Positions 1 to 8,209 of a stretch of DNA of 64,000 nt are shown here, in pieces. Under the pieces are notes generated by a model, which was not told the origin of the DNA, did no database searches, and worked only from the letters and a program-made list of their open reading frames with translations. The translations under genes and the position numbers were made by a program. How positions within the stretch are numbered: position 1 is the stretch's first letter; each line of letters opens with the position of its first letter. The DNA lies in NCBI RefSeq assembly GCF_003591485.1, contig NZ_QZCF01000008.1, forward strand, positions 168,957 through 232,956. The letters run 5' to 3'. Source of the stretch: Paenibacillus sp. 1011MAR3C5 (GTDB taxonomy: Bacteria > Bacillota > Bacilli > Paenibacillales > Paenibacillaceae).

Positions 1-624
1 CTGATCGATTGCCTCTCGGTTCAGGCTTGGAGCCCCTCCGTATCCCCGTAAGCTTAACTTATCAGCCGGACTGTAAAGCATCTTATGATTGGACACGTCC
101 TTCGGAATATCAATCAATACCGGCCCCTTTCTCCCCGTGCTGGCAATGTGAAAGGCCTCATGTACCATACGCGGCAAATCGTTAACGTCGCGAACAAAAT
201 AATTATGCTTCGTGATCGGCATCGTCATGCTGATAATGTCCGCTTCCTGGAAGGCGTCCGTGCCAATGACGGCTGTCGAGACATTGCCTGTAATAATGAC
301 CAGCGGCACCGAATCCATATACGCTGTCGCAATGCCGGTTATCAGATTGGTTGCGCCTGGCCCGGAGGTGGCGATGCATACGCCAACCTTCCCTGTCGAG
401 CGGGCGTACCCGTCTGCCGCATGAATGGCCCCTTGCTCATGTCTGGTCAAAATATGCTTGAAATCCGGACGATCCACCATCGCGTCATAGATGTACAGAA
501 CATTGCCTCCCGGGTAGCCGAATACACAGTCTGTTCCTTCCTCCAGTAAGCAGCGCAATAGAACCTCCGAGCCAGTGATCCACTCCTGCTGCTGTTCCAT
601 GCTCGCAATCCTTTCTTTTCCCAT
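1..624 (-). CDS. ilvB: acetolactate synthase large subunit (5' part, runs off the window)
   Basis: This is the N-terminal 208 codons of the catalytic subunit that condenses pyruvate or 2-ketobutyrate in branched-chain amino acid synthesis, a cytoplasmic ThDP and FAD enzyme. The translation shows the ThDP-fold features GTDCVFGYPGGNVLYIYDA, the catalytic Glu in RHEQGAIHAADGYAR and TSGPGATNLITGIATAYMDS. The start is ATG at 624 because AGGAGGA lies six bases upstream at 631-638; a second in-frame ATG at 600 has no site of its own. The rest of the gene, and probably ilvN, ilvC and leu genes, lie left of the window. Three T-box leaders directly upstream show control by tRNA charging. The product is certain at family level; anabolic ilvB rather than catabolic alsS is inferred from the T-boxes. 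Confidence 0.95.
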   Translation of the reverse strand, partial: MGKERIASMEQQQEWITGSEVLLRCLLEEGTDCVFGYPGGNVLYIYDAMVDRPDFKHILTRHEQGAIHAADGYARSTGKVGVCIATSGPGATNLITGIATAYMDSVPLVIITGNVSTAVIGTDAFQEADIISMTMPITKHNYFVRDVNDLPRMVHEAFHIASTGRKGPVLIDIPKDVSNHKMLYSPADKLSLRGYGGAPSLNREAIDQ

Positions 625-644
625 TGAAGCTCCTCCTATAATCA

Positions 645-950
645 AAATAACCCCTCTCAGCGGGCAGTCATGAGCTGCCGTGCTGAAAGGGGCGAAAGGG
701 GAACATTTTCGCGGTACCACCCTGATTTGCCTGAAACCTCACGGTCTCCGGCCTCATGAGGCAAGGCTTCCCTTGCCTCCAGCACGATAACGTGTGCCAT
801 TCCGTCTGGGTCTACTCATCGAGCCTGGTCAGCCCGATTTTCCGCCAAAAGCTCGGAGACGACATCGCATAAGGGTTTATGGCAAAGGTTCCACCGCTTC
901 CTCTGCTCTCTAGACATAAGAGCCCTCATGCTTTTTTCTCTTCATCGCTT
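645..950 (-). promoter_or_regulatory. T-box leader 3 (next to ilvB)
   Basis: The minus strand carries the T-box sequence AGGGTGGTACCGCG at 710-723, complementary to an uncharged tRNA acceptor end. It is followed by a GC-rich hairpin, CCCTTTCAGC with GCTGAGAGGGG, and a T-rich tail at about 647-694 that acts as the terminator. Stem I begins near GATGAAGAG at 949. A CTC (Leu) triplet precedes GAGC in the presumed specifier region, but I could not fix the specifier with certainty. Confidence 0.9.
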
Positions 951-961
951 TATCCGTATCC

Positions 962-1279
962 ATAAAGAAACCCCTCTCATCCTCAGCTAGGCAGCCATAA
1001 GCTGCCTGCTTGAAGGGACGAAAGGGGAACATTTTCGCGGTACCACCCTGATTTGCCAGAAACCTTGCGGTCTCTTGCCTCATGAGGCAAGTCTTACCTT
1101 GCCTGCAGCACGATAACGTGTGCCATTCCGTTTGGGTCTACTCATCGAATCTCGGACCGATTCGATTTTCCGCCAAAAGCTCAGAGGGCGACATCGCATA
1201 AAGGGTTATGGCAAAGGTTCCACCGACTCCTCTGCTCTCTGGACATAAGAGCCCTCATGCTTTTTTCTCTTCATCGCTT
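962..1279 (-). promoter_or_regulatory. T-box leader 2 (middle copy)
   Basis: This is a second complete T-box unit with AGGGTGGTACCGCG at 1036-1049, its own stem I starting near 1279, and its own terminator hairpin with T-rich tail at 964-1027. It is highly similar to leader 3, including the stretch from stem I through the GGTGGAACC apical region, so the copies arose by duplication. A candidate CTC specifier is present in the same place. Confidence 0.9.
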
Positions 1280-1291
1280 TTAACCGTATAA

Positions 1292-1606
1292 AATAAAGAA
1301 ACCCCTCTCATCCTCGGCAGACAGCCGTAAGCTGCGTGCTTGAAGGGACGAAAGGGGAACATTTCGCGGTACCACCCTGATTTGCCGGGAATCTTGCGAT
1401 TCCAAGCCTCATGAGGCAAGACAATCCTTGCCTGCAGCACGGTAACGTGTGCCATTCCGTTTGAGTCTACTCATCGAATCGATCACGCTTCGACTTTCCG
1501 TCAAATGCTCCGAGACGACATCATACAAAGGATTACGGCAAAGGTTTCAGCGTTCCCTCTGCTCTCTGGACATAAGCGCCTTCGTACTTTTTTCTCTTCA
1601 TCGCAA
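1292..1606 (-). promoter_or_regulatory. T-box leader 1 (promoter-proximal copy)
   Basis: This is the third T-box unit, with AGGGTGGTACCGCG at 1365-1378 and a terminator hairpin ending in a T-rich run at about 1294-1356. It is the most diverged copy: the presumed specifier region reads CTCGGAGCATTTGAC, whereas the other two have GAGCTTTTGGC. It starts about 16 bases after the -10 element of the only clear promoter. Confidence 0.9.
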
Positions 1607-1621
1607 CATTTATTGTTTTTT

Positions 1622-1650
1622 ATGGTAGCACAGAATATTCAGATTATCAA
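1622..1650 (-). promoter_or_regulatory. sigma-A promoter of the ilvB T-box leader
   Basis: On the minus strand TTGATA (1645-1650) and TACCAT (1622-1627) are separated by exactly 17 bases, with TG just upstream of the -10 element. Transcription would begin near 1615, directly before stem I of T-box 1. All three leaders would lie in one transcript. Confidence 0.75.
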
Positions 1651-1797
1651 ACAGGGAATTGCGACCTGCCTAAATTCTAATCAGATCGATTAAAGTACAT
1701 ATAAATAATGATGTCCCATTCTAAAGTTCTGCTGACTACTGAGCGTAGGAACTATCAATGTTAACATCTCCTAATACACATACTTTACTCGACATTT

Positions 1798-2034
1798 TTA
1801 CTCATGCTTATTGGGCACTTTACTTCTAAACATGTACGAAAGTAAAACTAGAAGGGCTGCCGGAAAAAAGATCATTATGAAGTGTGGGAAAAAAGCAAAT
1901 GCAAAGAAATACAAAAGACACCAAATCGTGATGATTATGTACTTTAACATCTTTTTGTCATTGTACTTCTCTTTTCGTTTCAAAAACATCCCAACAATCA
2001 GACCTATAATCATAGTATTAATAATTTGAATCAT
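1798..2034 (-). CDS. small two-helix membrane protein, unknown function
   Basis: This 78-residue protein is not recognised. It has a hydrophobic N-terminal segment (about residues 1-17), a basic loop KRKEKYNDKK, then a longer hydrophobic stretch at about 29-68 rich in Phe and Ile, which would form one or two further membrane helices, and the tail RSKVPNKHE. A good ribosome site, GGAGG, sits about seven bases before the ATG, which argues it is real. The gene is more AT-rich than its neighbours, suggesting acquisition. It is a single gene between the ilvB leader and a TetR gene, with no visible partner. A function cannot be proposed. Confidence 0.6.
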   Translation of the reverse strand: MIQIINTMIIGLIVGMFLKRKEKYNDKKMLKYIIITIWCLLYFFAFAFFPHFIMIFFPAALLVLLSYMFRSKVPNKHE

Positions 2035-2229
2035 TGCGCTGCCTCCACCAAACCCTCGACTTTTTCAAAATGATGGTAGCATATTTATATCAATCTGTCT
2101 GTATTTTATTAAGCAACACAAGTCCCCCACAAACTTAGGCAGAACAAAAGAAGCTTTATGCAGGTCTGCGCCACGAAGATGTCGTCTTCCTTCAAAGCCT
2201 TGGCAATGCGGCCCCGCTCCAGCAGTTCA

Positions 2230-2814
2230 CTATGTATTGTTTTGTATCCCTCGCCAAAAAACAAACCAGGATGCATCCAGCCTCTTCTGGAAACGTTCCA
2301 AATCGCCGTAGATCATTTCGACAAATAACCCATCCAGCACTGCTGTAAAAGCGGTTGAAGCCCGGTCAATCGAGACTTCCGGATGTAACTGTCCGCTGTC
2401 TGCCGCGGCTTTAAACACGGTTTCGAGCACCGAATTCGTTCGATCGAGATGAAGATTGCTGTAATCCACAACCTCCTTCTCCAAATGAGCAGGCGGAAAA
2501 AACGCTATACGCAAAAAGAACTTTGTATCATCCTCTTGCTCGTATCGATTTCTATATGCACTCAAGAAGCTATAAAGCTTATTTTCCAGTGAATGAGAAC
2601 TGCTTTTCTCCAAATAGTCCTGAATGAAGAGCGTCTCCCTGTCACCCGCATCCTTAAATACGGTGAGGAACATATCGTCTTTACCATTAAAGTGATTATA
2701 AATTGATGGCTTCTTAATGCCTACTTCGGCGGAAATATCCGCAAGCGAGGCACCGTCATATCCATTTCGCGCAAAGTGACGAAGTGCGACTTCCATAATT
2801 TTATTGGCCGTCAT
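2230..2814 (-). CDS. TetR/AcrR family transcriptional regulator
   Basis: This 194-residue protein has the TetR N-terminal helix-turn-helix at residues 1-47: ALRHFARNGYDGASLADISA then EVGIKKPSIYNHFNGKDDM, with the usual Y-x-H-F end of the recognition helix. The C-terminal half is a variable helical ligand domain. The start is supported by GGAGGTG five bases before ATG. Just upstream is a perfect 10-bp inverted repeat (2835-2858), a typical TetR operator, so autorepression is likely. No efflux pump is adjacent, only a 33-codon open frame, so its target is unclear. Family assignment is secure; the ligand is unknown. Confidence 0.9.
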   Translation of the reverse strand: MTANKIMEVALRHFARNGYDGASLADISAEVGIKKPSIYNHFNGKDDMFLTVFKDAGDRETLFIQDYLEKSSSHSLENKLYSFLSAYRNRYEQEDDTKFFLRIAFFPPAHLEKEVVDYSNLHLDRTNSVLETVFKAAADSGQLHPEVSIDRASTAFTAVLDGLFVEMIYGDLERFQKRLDASWFVFWRGIQNNT

Positions 2815-2834
2815 GTTTTCACCTCCACCTACAA

Positions 2835-2858
2835 GCTAGACTAATGTTTTAGTCTAGC
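2835..2858. promoter_or_regulatory. palindromic operator, probably for the TetR regulator
   Basis: GCTAGACTAA and TTAGTCTAGC form a perfect inverted repeat with a 4-base spacer, TGTT. It starts 21 bases before the TetR gene start, the usual place for an autoregulatory TetR operator. It lacks a T-run, so a terminator is unlikely. Confidence 0.7.
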
Positions 2859-2950
2859 ATCCTGATCATATGGGCAGCAAGGTCTGTGCCTTGGATTTCA
2901 CACTTGTGTCCACCCAGAGCCTGGCCAATCATAAGTTGTATCTCTTTCAT
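2849..2950 (-). CDS. 33-codon open frame upstream of tetR, doubtful
   Basis: A short frame begins ATG AAA GAG ATA and ends at a TAA inside the TetR operator. The predicted peptide begins MKEIQLMIGQ and is not recognised. GAGGTG lies 11 bases before the ATG, so translation is possible. It could be a small gene cotranscribed with tetR or the remains of a deleted target gene. The rest of the interval 2951-3168 shows no gene. Confidence 0.2.
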   Translation of the reverse strand: MKEIQLMIGQALGGHKCEIQGTDLAAHMIRMLD

Positions 2951-3168
2951 GTTACTAAACACACCTCGCAGGGTTCAAGCTATTTACTGTATGGATAACG
3001 AACTCTTGTTGCCAACGTAAAAACACCTCCAAGCTTTCTTCCATATCTTACGACACGAAAGCATTCTCTTGAAGGTGCATGATCCCTGTCTCCATTGTGG
3101 AAGTCCCGGGCTTGAATATCTGAAATTCGTTGGTTTGGCTAATTTAAACATCATTATCGAGTGTCTTG

Positions 3169-4143
3169 TTATTCGTCCAGAACGTCCGCCGCCACGCGGA
3201 AACCGCAGTTCCCGGTAGAACTGTCCGGCGTGTTGCTGCTTCTGGCTGCCACTCGGTAACGGTTGCAATAGGAGCGGTGACACAGATACGAGCCGCCGCG
3301 CATGGCGCGTCTGCCGGTAGGTTCTTGGAACAATGGGTTGTCCGCAGGTGTCAGCCGGTGGTAGCCGGGGCTGAACCAGTCCGCGCACCATTCCCATACA
3401 TTGCCGGACAGATTGTACAATCCATAGCCGTTGGGCTCATAGGCATCCACCGGAGCCGTGCCTACATAACCGTCGCTGGCATTGTTCTTCACCGGGAACT
3501 TGCCTTGCCAGATGTTGCACATATGTTTGCCGTCCGGCTTGAGCAAATCCCCCCAAGGATAGGTCCTGCCCACAAGGCCGCCTCTTGCGGCATATTCCCA
3601 TTCGGCTTCTGTCGGCAATCGCGTCCCGGACCAAGCGCAATAAGCCATCGCATCATGCCAGGTGACATGAACGACAGGGTGGTCATGCCTTTCCTCAATC
3701 GTCGAATCTGGGCCCTCCGGCTTTGCCCAGTAGGCACCGTTCACTGCAAGCCACCATGGCGTTTGCTGCGGAGACTGCATAACCCGCTCCCGTGTGGAAT
3801 CAGAGGCTAGCAAATGGAAAACAAATGACCAACCGAATCGCTCCGCTTCCGTCACGTAACCCGTCTCCTTCACAAAAGCGCTGAATTCCCCGTTTGTTAC
3901 CGCATACGGCGAGAGTAGGAAGGAATCGACACGCACGTCACGTTCAGGTCCCTCCCCGTCCGACGCGAACCCGTCAACTGCCCTCGTCCCCATTCGAAAG
4001 ACGCCCCCGTCCACCCGAACCAGATGACGGTGTCCCCTCACGCTAGTCGAAACTGATGGTGCGTTTGAATGGGACAGTCGGTTTATTGGGCCGGCTGCGA
4101 CAAGATCTCTGCTCGCCGAACAACAGGTTTTTCCTGGTTTCAT
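3169..4143 (-). CDS. formylglycine-generating enzyme (sulfatase-modifying factor)
   Basis: This is a 324-residue FGE-sulfatase family protein. FGE oxidises the cysteine of the C-x-P-x-R motif of type I sulfatases to formylglycine. The C-terminal signature GGSYLCHRSYCNRYRVAARS is nearly identical to the active site of human FGE and keeps both redox cysteines. Other hallmarks are YAVTNGEFSAFVKETGY, RLPTEAEWEYAARGG and YNLSGNVWEWCADW. The start is ATG at 4143 because GGAGGA lies six bases upstream; the open frame extends further without a ribosome site. No signal peptide is seen, so it acts in the cytoplasm. It is last in a minus-strand run with two CHR transporter genes and stands back to back with a cysteine-type sulfatase gene, its evident substrate. 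Confidence 0.93.
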   Translation of the reverse strand: MKPGKTCCSASRDLVAAGPINRLSHSNAPSVSTSVRGHRHLVRVDGGVFRMGTRAVDGFASDGEGPERDVRVDSFLLSPYAVTNGEFSAFVKETGYVTEAERFGWSFVFHLLASDSTRERVMQSPQQTPWWLAVNGAYWAKPEGPDSTIEERHDHPVVHVTWHDAMAYCAWSGTRLPTEAEWEYAARGGLVGRTYPWGDLLKPDGKHMCNIWQGKFPVKNNASDGYVGTAPVDAYEPNGYGLYNLSGNVWEWCADWFSPGYHRLTPADNPLFQEPTGRRAMRGGSYLCHRSYCNRYRVAARSSNTPDSSTGNCGFRVAADVLDE

Positions 4144-4193
4144 GATAGTCCTCCTCTCTGCCCCCAATGTATCGTATCCTTCTATCCGGCCTA

Positions 4194-4727
4194 TTACGCA
4201 TAGAATGCCGCACCGCAAATTCCCGAGAATAACAGAATCGCAAACGGATGCATCCGTAAGCGCAATAGCATATATAAGCATGCTCCTACAATCAATAAGG
4301 CCGGCAGCAGCTCATGGACAGACAAAGCAGCGGATACATGGACTGCACAGAGCTGATAGGCGGCAAATAGAATAAGAGCAGTAACAACAGGCTGTACACC
4401 ATACATGCTGCGCTTGAAGTAGTTTGCTTTTTGATCCCGTGTAATCACGAAAATGATCCCGGCCGTCATCAGCATGGAAGGCAGCAATAATCCGAGCACT
4501 CCCGCAATAGCTCCAGCTACACCGTAGGTTTGATAGCCGACCAGCATACCCAAATTAACGGCGATCGGACCGGGGGACATACCTGCGACAGCGATTACGT
4601 CGATAAGCATCTCACTGCTCATCCAGCCTTGGCGCTGCGTCTCTCTCTCAATCAAAGGGATCAACGCATATCCTCCGCCAAACGAAACAAACCCCATTTG
4701 CAGAAAAAACCAAAATAACTTCAGCAT
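4194..4727 (-). CDS. chromate (CHR) transporter family half-protein, second subunit
   Basis: This is a 177-residue membrane protein of the short CHR type, in which two half-size proteins act as a pair. It shows the family signature FVSFGGGYALIPLIERE near the N-terminus, then a SPGPIAVNLGMLVGY loop and about five hydrophobic segments. The start is ATG at 4727, eight codons inside the longest frame, because GGGGGTG precedes it. The stop is 50 bases before the FGE gene and its start is 24 bases after the partner gene, so the three form an operon. The family is known for chromate efflux or sulfate-linked transport. Beside a sulfatase and FGE, a role in sulfate movement is plausible but inferred. 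Confidence 0.88.
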   Translation of the reverse strand: MLKLFWFFLQMGFVSFGGGYALIPLIERETQRQGWMSSEMLIDVIAVAGMSPGPIAVNLGMLVGYQTYGVAGAIAGVLGLLLPSMLMTAGIIFVITRDQKANYFKRSMYGVQPVVTALILFAAYQLCAVHVSAALSVHELLPALLIVGACLYMLLRLRMHPFAILLFSGICGAAFYA

Positions 4728-4751
4728 AAATTCACCCCCAGGCGGGTTCAA

Positions 4752-5375
4752 CTAAATAAAATACATATAGGAGCTGTCCCCGCCAGCCTTGGATTGGCTT
4801 GTCTGCGAGCTATGAACAACGCACCGGTTCTTGCGATGTGTCGCAAGGACGCCGGCAGCAGCCCCTCCAATCAATAGCCAGATGGGGTTTGTATGCAAAA
4901 AAAGCAGGGTCAGGCTTGCAATGGCAATGGCTAACGTAAGCTTATCCTTAATGGATGGCCTCCCCAGCCTAATAACCGTATAGAGAATCAAAGCAACAAT
5001 CCCCCAGCCAATGCCTCGCAGCGCAGCATTTACCTTCTCGCTGTCGCTGAAGTGGTTATACAGCAGAAAAAGGCTGATCACGATGAGACAGGTCGGTACG
5101 ATAGCACCTATTGCCGCTGCGGCCGATCCCTTCAACCCGCCAAGTCGATGCCCGATCAAGAAAGAGGCATTGACTGCAACTCCTCCCGGGGCGGCAGCCG
5201 CAAGAGAAAGTATGTTTTGCAAATCCTCTTCGTTCATCCATTTCCTTCTGGCTACAATCTCGCGTTCGAGCGCAGGGAAAGTAGCGTATCCGCCGCCAAA
5301 GGAAACAGGAGCAAGCTTCAGAAAACTCCAGAATAGCGATATTAACCGGGGAGCACCCGACTCCGAACGATCCAC
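4752..5375 (-). CDS. chromate (CHR) transporter family half-protein, first subunit
   Basis: This 207-residue protein is the partner of the next gene and carries the same signature, APVSFGGGYATFPALEREIV, followed by AAAAPGGVAVNASFLIGHRLGG and several membrane segments. The start is a GTG at 5375, the first possible start after an in-frame stop; AGGAAGG lies about 12 bases upstream. The tail after residue 182 (RKNRCVVHSSQTSQ) is polar and unusual. It is first in a minus-strand operon with the second CHR half and FGE, and diverges from the sulfatase gene, sharing a 211-base intergenic region. The substrate (chromate, sulfate or another oxyanion) cannot be read from the sequence. Confidence 0.88.
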   Translation of the reverse strand: MDRSESGAPRLISLFWSFLKLAPVSFGGGYATFPALEREIVARRKWMNEEDLQNILSLAAAAPGGVAVNASFLIGHRLGGLKGSAAAAIGAIVPTCLIVISLFLLYNHFSDSEKVNAALRGIGWGIVALILYTVIRLGRPSIKDKLTLAIAIASLTLLFLHTNPIWLLIGGAAAGVLATHRKNRCVVHSSQTSQSKAGGDSSYMYFI

Positions 5376-5586
5376 TCTTCAACACTACCTTCCTGTGATG
5401 GTCTTCCTGCTGGCTGCTATCCATAACCCGTTCGTCATCTTCTCTTTCATCTTACCTCTTAAAGTCTGCAAGACAAAAACATTTTTCATATTCAACCTTA
5501 CAAAATGACAAATGAACATAACACATTATGCTATCCTTCTTCTTACCCAAATTGACTATAATGATAAGCAAGAAGGAGATGATTCC

Positions 5587-7122
5587 ATGAAAAAACCAAA
5601 TATTCTACTCATTACGAGCGACCAGCAGCATTGGAATACGATAGGCGCATTCAACCATGAAGTTCATACGCCCAATCTGGACCGGCTGGTTCGTGAAGGG
5701 ACAACCTTCAGCCGGGCTTATTGCCCCAACCCTACCTGTACGCCGAGCCGGGCATCCATTATTACCGGCATGTACCCAAGCCAGCATGGGGCTTGGACGC
5801 TTGGAACGAAGCTGCTTGAGGATCGTCACACCATTGGCGAAGACTTCCAGCAAGCCGGTTATCAAACCGCGTTGGTCGGCAAGGCCCATTTTCAACCCCT
5901 GCGTTCTACCGAACAATATTCATCGCTAGAATCGTACCCTATCCTTCAGGACCTGGATTACTGGAGAACGAACAAGGACTCTTTTTACGGCTTCTCTCAT
6001 GTAGAGCTAGCACGAAATCATACCAATGAAGCGCATGTCGGGCAGCACTATGCCGCATGGCTGGAGGACAAAGGCTGTACCAATTGGAGGGACTATTTCT
6101 TGCCTCCGACCGGCACCATGGACCCCAATCAGACTTACAAATGGCCAATCCCTGAAAAATACCACTATAATACGTGGATCGCGGAACGAACCAATGCTTT
6201 ATTAGAGCAATATCAACAGAATGACGACAGCTTTTTCTTGTGGTCCAGCTTTTTCGACCCGCATCCCGAATACCTGGTGCCCGAGCCATGGGATACGATG
6301 TATGATCCCGATCAGCTGACCATTCCCTCCCTGGTTCCGGGTGAACACGATCTTAATCCGCCGCATTTTGGGATGACTCAGGAAGAAGCCCCTGACTTCT
6401 CGGGCCTTCGGGAGAGCGGCTTCGACATCCATGGTTACCGCTCCCATCACTTCTATGAATACGGCAGCAAGTTCAAGCTGACGGAGGAAGACAAGAAAAA
6501 ACTAGTCGCCGTGTATTACGGTATGGTCAGCATGATGGACAAATATATCGGGTCCATTCTTGATAAATTGGACCAGCTCGGCATGGCCGACAATACCTTG
6601 GTCGTCTTCACGACCGACCATGGCCACTTCTTCGGGCAGCACGGCTTGCAAGCTAAGGGTGGCTTCCACTATGAAGATTTAATTAAACTACCGTTCATTG
6701 TGAGATACCCGGGACATGTAGCGGCCGGCAAGACCTCTGAGGCCTTCCAATCGCTCGTCGATCTGGCCCCTACCTTCCTGTCCTTCTCCAATCTGCCCAT
6801 CCCTCATGCCATGACAGGAGTAGATCAGAAGGAGGTTTGGCTCGGGACGTCGGATCAAGCAAGGAACCATGCGATCTGTGAATTCCGGCATGAAGCTACC
6901 ACCATCCATCAGAAGACGTACGTGGATGCGCGCTATAAAATGACGGTTTATTACAACCAGACGTACGGCGAGATTTTTGACCTGCAAGAGGACCCGAATG
7001 AGCTTCATAACTTGTGGGATAACCCAGATTGCGCCGCTTTAAAATCAGAGCTTCTGCTCAAATACGCATGGGCTGAGCTTGGGAAGGAATCGATGCCGAT
7101 GCCTAGAATTTGTCACGCTTAA
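5587..7122 (+). CDS. type I (cysteine) sulfatase
   Basis: This 511-residue alkaline-phosphatase-superfamily sulfatase hydrolyses sulfate esters. It begins KKPNILLITSDQQHWNT, with the metal-binding Asp, and carries the modification motif C-T-P-S-R in NPTCTPSRASIITGMYPSQHG. The metal-binding DHGHFFGQHG and a TKLLED/GKAH segment follow. The start is ATG at 5587 because GGAGATGATTCC precedes it; the longer in-frame extension lacks a ribosome site. No signal peptide is visible, so it should act inside the cell on imported fragments. The neighbouring FGE gene supplies formylglycine formation, and the AraC gene follows on the same strand. The substrate is unknown; choline sulfatase, heparan-type and plant or algal sulfatases share these motifs. 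Confidence 0.93.
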   Translation: MKKPNILLITSDQQHWNTIGAFNHEVHTPNLDRLVREGTTFSRAYCPNPTCTPSRASIITGMYPSQHGAWTLGTKLLEDRHTIGEDFQQAGYQTALVGKAHFQPLRSTEQYSSLESYPILQDLDYWRTNKDSFYGFSHVELARNHTNEAHVGQHYAAWLEDKGCTNWRDYFLPPTGTMDPNQTYKWPIPEKYHYNTWIAERTNALLEQYQQNDDSFFLWSSFFDPHPEYLVPEPWDTMYDPDQLTIPSLVPGEHDLNPPHFGMTQEEAPDFSGLRESGFDIHGYRSHHFYEYGSKFKLTEEDKKKLVAVYYGMVSMMDKYIGSILDKLDQLGMADNTLVVFTTDHGHFFGQHGLQAKGGFHYEDLIKLPFIVRYPGHVAAGKTSEAFQSLVDLAPTFLSFSNLPIPHAMTGVDQKEVWLGTSDQARNHAICEFRHEATTIHQKTYVDARYKMTVYYNQTYGEIFDLQEDPNELHNLWDNPDCAALKSELLLKYAWAELGKESMPMPRICHA

Positions 7123-7145
7123 GCCGTCCGAGCTGAAGGAGCAAA

Positions 7146-7190
7146 GCACGCAAGCTGGGGCCATTAAGAGCACGGCGCCAGCTTGTATGC
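7146..7190 (+). terminator. possible terminator after the sulfatase gene
   Basis: CAAGCTGG and CCAGCTTG form a stem with a 19-base loop shortly after the stop codon, extended by partly paired flanks. The downstream T-run is poor, so termination may be partial and allow read-through into the AraC gene. Confidence 0.4.
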
Positions 7191-7296
7191 TTGAGGCAAT
7201 TTTATCGAAATAACACGCTGCTATTCTATTCGTCTATCCTGATGTTAAAATGAGAGGGACATACATCAATCTTTAACATGGGAAGAGGTCGTGTGC

Positions 7297-8142
7297 ATGA
7301 TAGAATTTACCCATGAGTATGCGGAGCATTTATATCACACGCCTAATGCATTTGAAAAGCATAACGGTGTGATCCCCATTCGTATCGGCTATAACGAGGC
7401 CAAGCCAAATTATCATATAGGACCTCGCTTCATCGCTTATTATAGCTTGCACTTCGTTCAAGCAGGCCAGGTTACCTTGCATATGAACCAAGAAGAGATC
7501 ATCCTTACGCAAGGCGATCTGTTCGTGTTATTCCCGCATAGCATTCATGAATATTACATTACCCCTCGTGAAGAACCCGCTCTCAACATGTTTTGGATTG
7601 CTGCCGAGGGCAAACAAATGCCGCTAATCACCAGCCGACTTGGACTTACGCTCAAACACCCCTATATCAAAAACTTTTTCAATCAGGAGCTGGAGCAGTC
7701 GTTTTTTCAGTTTGCCTTTGAATGGAAGCATCTTGTGAAGCAGGATGACTTCTCCTTAACCCAGCGGTTCTACGCTTTGCTGAATCAGATCGTTCAATTG
7801 TCCAAGCCGATGAAGACAGCCTCGCCTACCGATGATTGGGTCGCTACAAGCCTGGACTACATTCATTTGTATTATAAGGAAGGCATATCCGTAGCCGATA
7901 TTGCCGATCATGTCGGGATCCACCGCTCGCATTTTTCCAACGTCTTTCACCAGAAGGTCGGTGTGCGGCCGCATCGGTACCTGACGAATCTGATTATGGA
8001 GGATGCTATGAAAATCGTGAGTACGACGGTGCTGCCGATTTCTCATATCGCCCTTTCCCTCGGGTATGCAGATGTATACTCCTTTACGCATGCCTTTAAA
8101 AGCTACTATGGTCAGCCGCCAAGCTTTTACCGGAAGTCATAA
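7297..8142 (+). CDS. AraC family transcriptional regulator with cupin-like sensor domain
   Basis: This 281-residue protein has an N-terminal AraC ligand domain (about 25-140: SLHFVQAGQVTLHMNQEE and GDLFVLFPHSIHEYY) and a C-terminal double helix-turn-helix (about 180-280: GISVADIADHVGIHRSHFSN and ISHIALSLGYADVYSFTHAF). ATG at 7297 is preferred to the GTG at 7291 because AGAGG is eight bases from the ATG but only two from the GTG. It follows the sulfatase gene on the same strand and is a clear paralogue of the AraC protein at 19167-20039, which shares the GPxxIxxYSLHxVQxG segment. It probably controls the sulfatase or the adjacent glycan operon. Confidence 0.92.
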   Translation: MIEFTHEYAEHLYHTPNAFEKHNGVIPIRIGYNEAKPNYHIGPRFIAYYSLHFVQAGQVTLHMNQEEIILTQGDLFVLFPHSIHEYYITPREEPALNMFWIAAEGKQMPLITSRLGLTLKHPYIKNFFNQELEQSFFQFAFEWKHLVKQDDFSLTQRFYALLNQIVQLSKPMKTASPTDDWVATSLDYIHLYYKEGISVADIADHVGIHRSHFSNVFHQKVGVRPHRYLTNLIMEDAMKIVSTTVLPISHIALSLGYADVYSFTHAFKSYYGQPPSFYRKS

Positions 8143-8152
8143 GTGAACTAGC

Positions 8153-8195
8153 CATAAGAAGCGGACTGCGCAGCTCGCACAGTCCGCTTCTTATG
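8153..8195. terminator. bidirectional terminator between the AraC gene and the GH2 gene
   Basis: A perfect 16-bp stem, CATAAGAAGCGGACTG with its complement, encloses an 11-base loop between two convergent genes. Both ends are A/T-rich, so it can stop transcription from either side. Confidence 0.75.
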
Positions 8196-8209
8196 CTGTA
8201 AATGTTCAT

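Noticed and set aside
1255..1455. 66-codon minus-strand frame in the ilvB leader
   Set aside because: It lies wholly across T-boxes 1 and 2 and encodes their conserved RNA parts. No ribosome site and no protein-like sequence.
1811..2029. 72-codon plus-strand frame opposite the small membrane protein
   Set aside because: It has no ribosome site, while the minus-strand frame has a strong one and a coherent hydrophobic pattern.
2140..2229. Coding-looking stretch just after tetR (HSELLERGRIAKALKEDDIF, minus strand)
   Set aside because: It continues out of frame from the tetR end with no start codon or ribosome site, and no family was recognised. It may be a decayed gene end.
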